Assembly: GCA_020632795.1 (NCBI GenBank)
Contig: JACKEV010000009.1
Span: forward strand, 558,001-622,000
Direction: 5' to 3'
DNA: 64,000 nt
Source of the DNA: Alphaproteobacteria bacterium
Lineage (GTDB): Bacteria > Myxococcota_A > UBA796 > CAJQPC01
Shown here: piece after piece, positions 62,381 to 64,000 of the stretch
Numbering within the stretch: position 1 is the stretch's first letter
How the letters are laid out: every line of letters begins with the position of its first letter
The notes under the pieces: model-generated
The model's input: only the letters and a program-made list of their open reading frames with translations
Databases searched by the model: none
What the model was told of the DNA's origin: nothing
Translations under genes and position numbers: made by a program

Positions 62381-62456
62381 GAGGGGTCTCCATGAAGGGG
62401 TGGGGAGGCGCTCCCTATATCATCCAGGCGCGCGAATTTCCGCAGGAGGTGTGCCC

Positions 62457-63251
62457 GTGCCCAAGCTGCTGGTCGATGGCTCCCCGGAGGGGAGGATCCC
62501 CGCCGACGATCCCGGGCTTCTGCTGGGGATGACCGTGTTCGACACCCTCCGGACCTACGGGCGGGTGCCCTTCCGCCTGGACGCCCACGTCCGGCGCCTG
62601 GGGGCCTCGGCGGCGATCATGGGCATCCCCATGCCCCCCCCGGCGCAGGTGCGCGCTGAGCTGCTCGACGCCCTCGAGCCCGACGCCTGGCTTCGCTACA
62701 CGCTGACCGCCGGCGGGCACCGGGTGCTGCAGGTCCACCCGGTCGATCCGGCGCGGATCGCGCGACCCATCGCCGTCGACTGGCTGGTTTGGCCCGAGGG
62801 GGTGGGCCCGCCCGGCCCGGTGAAGCACGGCAACCGGGCGTGGTGGATCCGGGCTGCCCAGCAGGCCGGGGTCGATGAGGTGCTGCTGGTGCGGCCGAAC
62901 GGCGAGCTGTGCGAGGCCAGCCTGTCCAACGTCATCGCCGTCGTCGACGGCGCGCTGGTCACGCCGCCCACCGACGGCCGCTGCCTGGAGGGGGTCACCC
63001 GGGGCGCGATGCTCGACGCCGCCGCCCGCGCCGGGCTGCCCCTGCGGGAGGGTGTGGTGCGTCGGGACGACCCCATCGAGGAGCTCTACGTCTGCTCCAC
63101 CCTCAAGGAGCTGGCCCCCATCGGGCGCATCGGGGGGGCCCCGGGGCCTGGCGCCGGGCCGCTGGGGCGGGCGCTGCACCAGGCGTTCCGGGCGCTGGTG
63201 GCCGAGGCGTGCGGGGAGGACCCGGGCGGCCCGCTGGTCGGAGACCGCTGA
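62457..63251 (+). CDS. PLP class IV aminotransferase/4-amino-4-deoxychorismate lyase-like
   Basis: A 264-residue fold-type IV PLP enzyme. Conserved parts are LLGMTVFDTLRTYGRVPFRL, DAHVRRLGASAAIMG, the PLP Lys region WWIRAAQQAGVDEVLLVRPN (with GPVKHGNRAW before it, Lys about 123), ELCEASLSNVIAVVDGALVT (the E-x-S-x-x-N-x phosphate motif), and TPPTDGRCLEGVTRGAMLDA. It could be a branched-chain aminotransferase, a D-amino-acid transaminase or aminodeoxychorismate lyase; the sequence alone does not decide. GTG 62457 has GGAGGT seven bases upstream, whereas the upstream ATG lacks a site. Confidence 0.86.
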   Translation: MPKLLVDGSPEGRIPADDPGLLLGMTVFDTLRTYGRVPFRLDAHVRRLGASAAIMGIPMPPPAQVRAELLDALEPDAWLRYTLTAGGHRVLQVHPVDPARIARPIAVDWLVWPEGVGPPGPVKHGNRAWWIRAAQQAGVDEVLLVRPNGELCEASLSNVIAVVDGALVTPPTDGRCLEGVTRGAMLDAAARAGLPLREGVVRRDDPIEELYVCSTLKELAPIGRIGGAPGPGAGPLGRALHQAFRALVAEACGEDPGGPLVGDR

Positions 63252-63254
63252 ACC

Positions 63255-63779
63255 CTACGGGGCGGCGGGGGGCGGCGGCTCGGGCTTCACCACCTTGGCA
63301 TAGACGCAGGGGCCGGCTTCATGGGGCTCGACCAGGAGGCCGTCGTCGGTCCAGCGCAGCTCGGTGGGCCGGGGCTGGCCCTTGTCACCGTCGAGGGTCT
63401 TCTCCTCGGTGAGCGTGACGGGGTCGGTGGCGCCAGTCTGGGCCCAGGTGCCGGTGAAGTGGACGATCCCCGACCAGACGCAGCGGGCGTTGGGGGGGCA
63501 GGGGGACACCAGATCCTCGCCCACGTAGGTGAAGTCGGGGTTCAGGGTGATGCGGCGCTCGTACTGACGGTCGTGGCAGGCCGTGGACGACCAGGCCGAC
63601 ACCACGCCGCCGGGCTCGGCGATGGGATCCTGGAGCGGCGGCGGGGGTGGGGGAGCGGTGCCCGGCCCGGCCGGCACGCCCGGGGGCCCCGGCGCGGGGG
63701 CCGGCGGCGGGACCGGGGGCGGGCCGGGGGCGTCGGCGGGGTTCTGGCCGTGGCAGGCGAACAGCAGGGCGAGGATCAC
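63255..63779 (-). CDS. Small lipoprotein with proline-rich linker
   Basis: A 174-residue predicted lipoprotein. GTG 63779 overlaps the preceding stop by GTGA and gives ILALLFACHGQNP with an early lipobox Cys. A Pro/Gly/Ala-rich linker (PPPVPPPAPAPGPPGVPAGP) leads to a small beta domain: YERRITLNPDFTYVGEDLVS, then CPPNARCVWSGIVHFTGTWA and TELRWTDDGLLVEP. It resembles small lipocalin/META-like domains but no family is certain. It is coupled to a gene continuing beyond the right edge. Confidence 0.62.
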   Translation of the reverse strand: MILALLFACHGQNPADAPGPPPVPPPAPAPGPPGVPAGPGTAPPPPPPLQDPIAEPGGVVSAWSSTACHDRQYERRITLNPDFTYVGEDLVSPCPPNARCVWSGIVHFTGTWAQTGATDPVTLTEEKTLDGDKGQPRPTELRWTDDGLLVEPHEAGPCVYAKVVKPEPPPPAAP

Positions 63780-64000
63780 GGGGACTCCAGGCGATCGGAG
63801 ACGACCCACTCGACTTCGTCGTTGAGCAGCCCATCGGCGCGGGACGCGGCGTCCAGGGTGAGGGTGCCCTCGCCCTCGTCGAGGTGCCACAGCGTGATGG
63901 TGTCGTCGTCGGCCTCGAAGGGCTCGACCTGGGGCGTGAAGTCGCCGTCGTAGCGGCGGGTCACCGACAGGCGGACCTCGTCGATCACCCCCGACAGCCA
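63776..64000 (-). CDS. C-terminal part of a LamG/concanavalin-like domain protein
   Basis: Only the last 74 residues are in the window; the start lies to the right. The end of one LamG-type jelly roll is visible (SGVIDEVRLSVTRRYDGDFT), followed by TLWHLDEGEGTLTLDAASRA with DGLLNDEVEW. The I-D-E-V-R-L-S...R-Y motif is typical of the last strand of LamG/laminin-G-like domains in secreted or surface proteins. Its TGA overlaps the lipoprotein start as GTGA. Confidence 0.6.
   Translation of the reverse strand, partial: WLSGVIDEVRLSVTRRYDGDFTPQVEPFEADDDTITLWHLDEGEGTLTLDAASRADGLLNDEVEWVVSDRLESP

Noticed and set aside
58676..62395. Plus-strand open frame of 1239 codons
   Set aside because: It is antisense to the histidine kinase and dehydrogenase genes and overlaps the dihaem lipoprotein gene; composition is typical of a shadow frame.

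Overview
The window is about 64 kb of very GC-rich DNA, densely packed with genes on both strands. It looks like a chromosomal segment of a myxobacterium-like (Myxococcota / former Deltaproteobacteria) organism. The evidence is two secreted proteins ending in a Cys-rich GCGC motif, a hydrophobic helix and an Arg run (MYXO-CTERM-like), many acidic lipoproteins with DDTG-rich linkers, multihaem proteins, a DUF4388-like signalling protein, and many 4-nt stop/start overlaps. The species cannot be named from the sequence.

Region 1 (1-17.0 kb, minus strand) is one long operon for an extracellular contractile injection system (eCIS), a phage-tail-like device. In transcription order it encodes an AAA+ ATPase, a DUF4255 tail-terminator-like protein, two sheath proteins, a tube protein, a small tail-assembly protein, a 65-residue DUF6760-like protein, a second tube protein, a proline-rich repeat protein, a LysM tube-baseplate protein, separate gp27-like and gp5-like hub/spike proteins, a gp25 wedge protein, two large gpJ-like baseplate proteins, a gpI-like tail protein and the start of a further tail protein that leaves the window. 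A candidate promoter with a perfect TTGACA -35 box lies just upstream of the ATPase. No recognisable PAAR tip or tape-measure gene is present in the visible part.

Region 2 (17.1-21.0 kb) holds two likely eCIS cargo proteins. Both carry the DUF4157-type HExxH 'eCIS core' segment. One has a C-terminal part resembling a permuted papain-like (NlpC/LRAT-type) enzyme. The other has a C-terminal domain resembling a HipA/PI3-4-kinase-like/FAM20-like kinase, and is followed by a 174-residue protein that could be its chaperone or immunity partner.

Region 3 (21.1-29.6 kb): a glutathione-transferase-like protein, three GT-C-like polytopic membrane proteins, an OvoA-like sulfoxide synthase lacking the usual methyltransferase domain and overlapped by a cyanophycin-synthetase/GshAB-like ATP-grasp ligase (possibly a modified thiohistidine pathway), a YkgJ-like cysteine-cluster protein and a HAD phosphatase. 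Region 4 (29.6-39.6 kb): four envelope lipoproteins, a phosphohexomutase, a PKD/MYXO-CTERM protein, a DUF1460 amidase-like protein apparently started by CTG, a DUF4388-like protein, an ECF-type sigma factor and a KhpA-like RNA-binding protein.

Region 5 (39.6-64.0 kb) is mostly housekeeping and envelope functions: urocanate hydratase, RNA polymerase omega, GroES/GroEL with a strong terminator, an M4-like metallopeptidase with MYXO-CTERM, a tetrahaem lipoprotein, a TPR/zinc-finger gene with apparent frameshifts, two tiny Flp/TadE-type prepilins, a fused membrane/spermidine-synthase-like protein, phosphatidylserine synthase, aspartate kinase, a two-component system, glutaryl-CoA dehydrogenase, a class IV aminotransferase and small lipoproteins. 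No rRNA, tRNA, CRISPR array or insertion sequence was recognised, and no gene-free stretch exceeds 300 bases.
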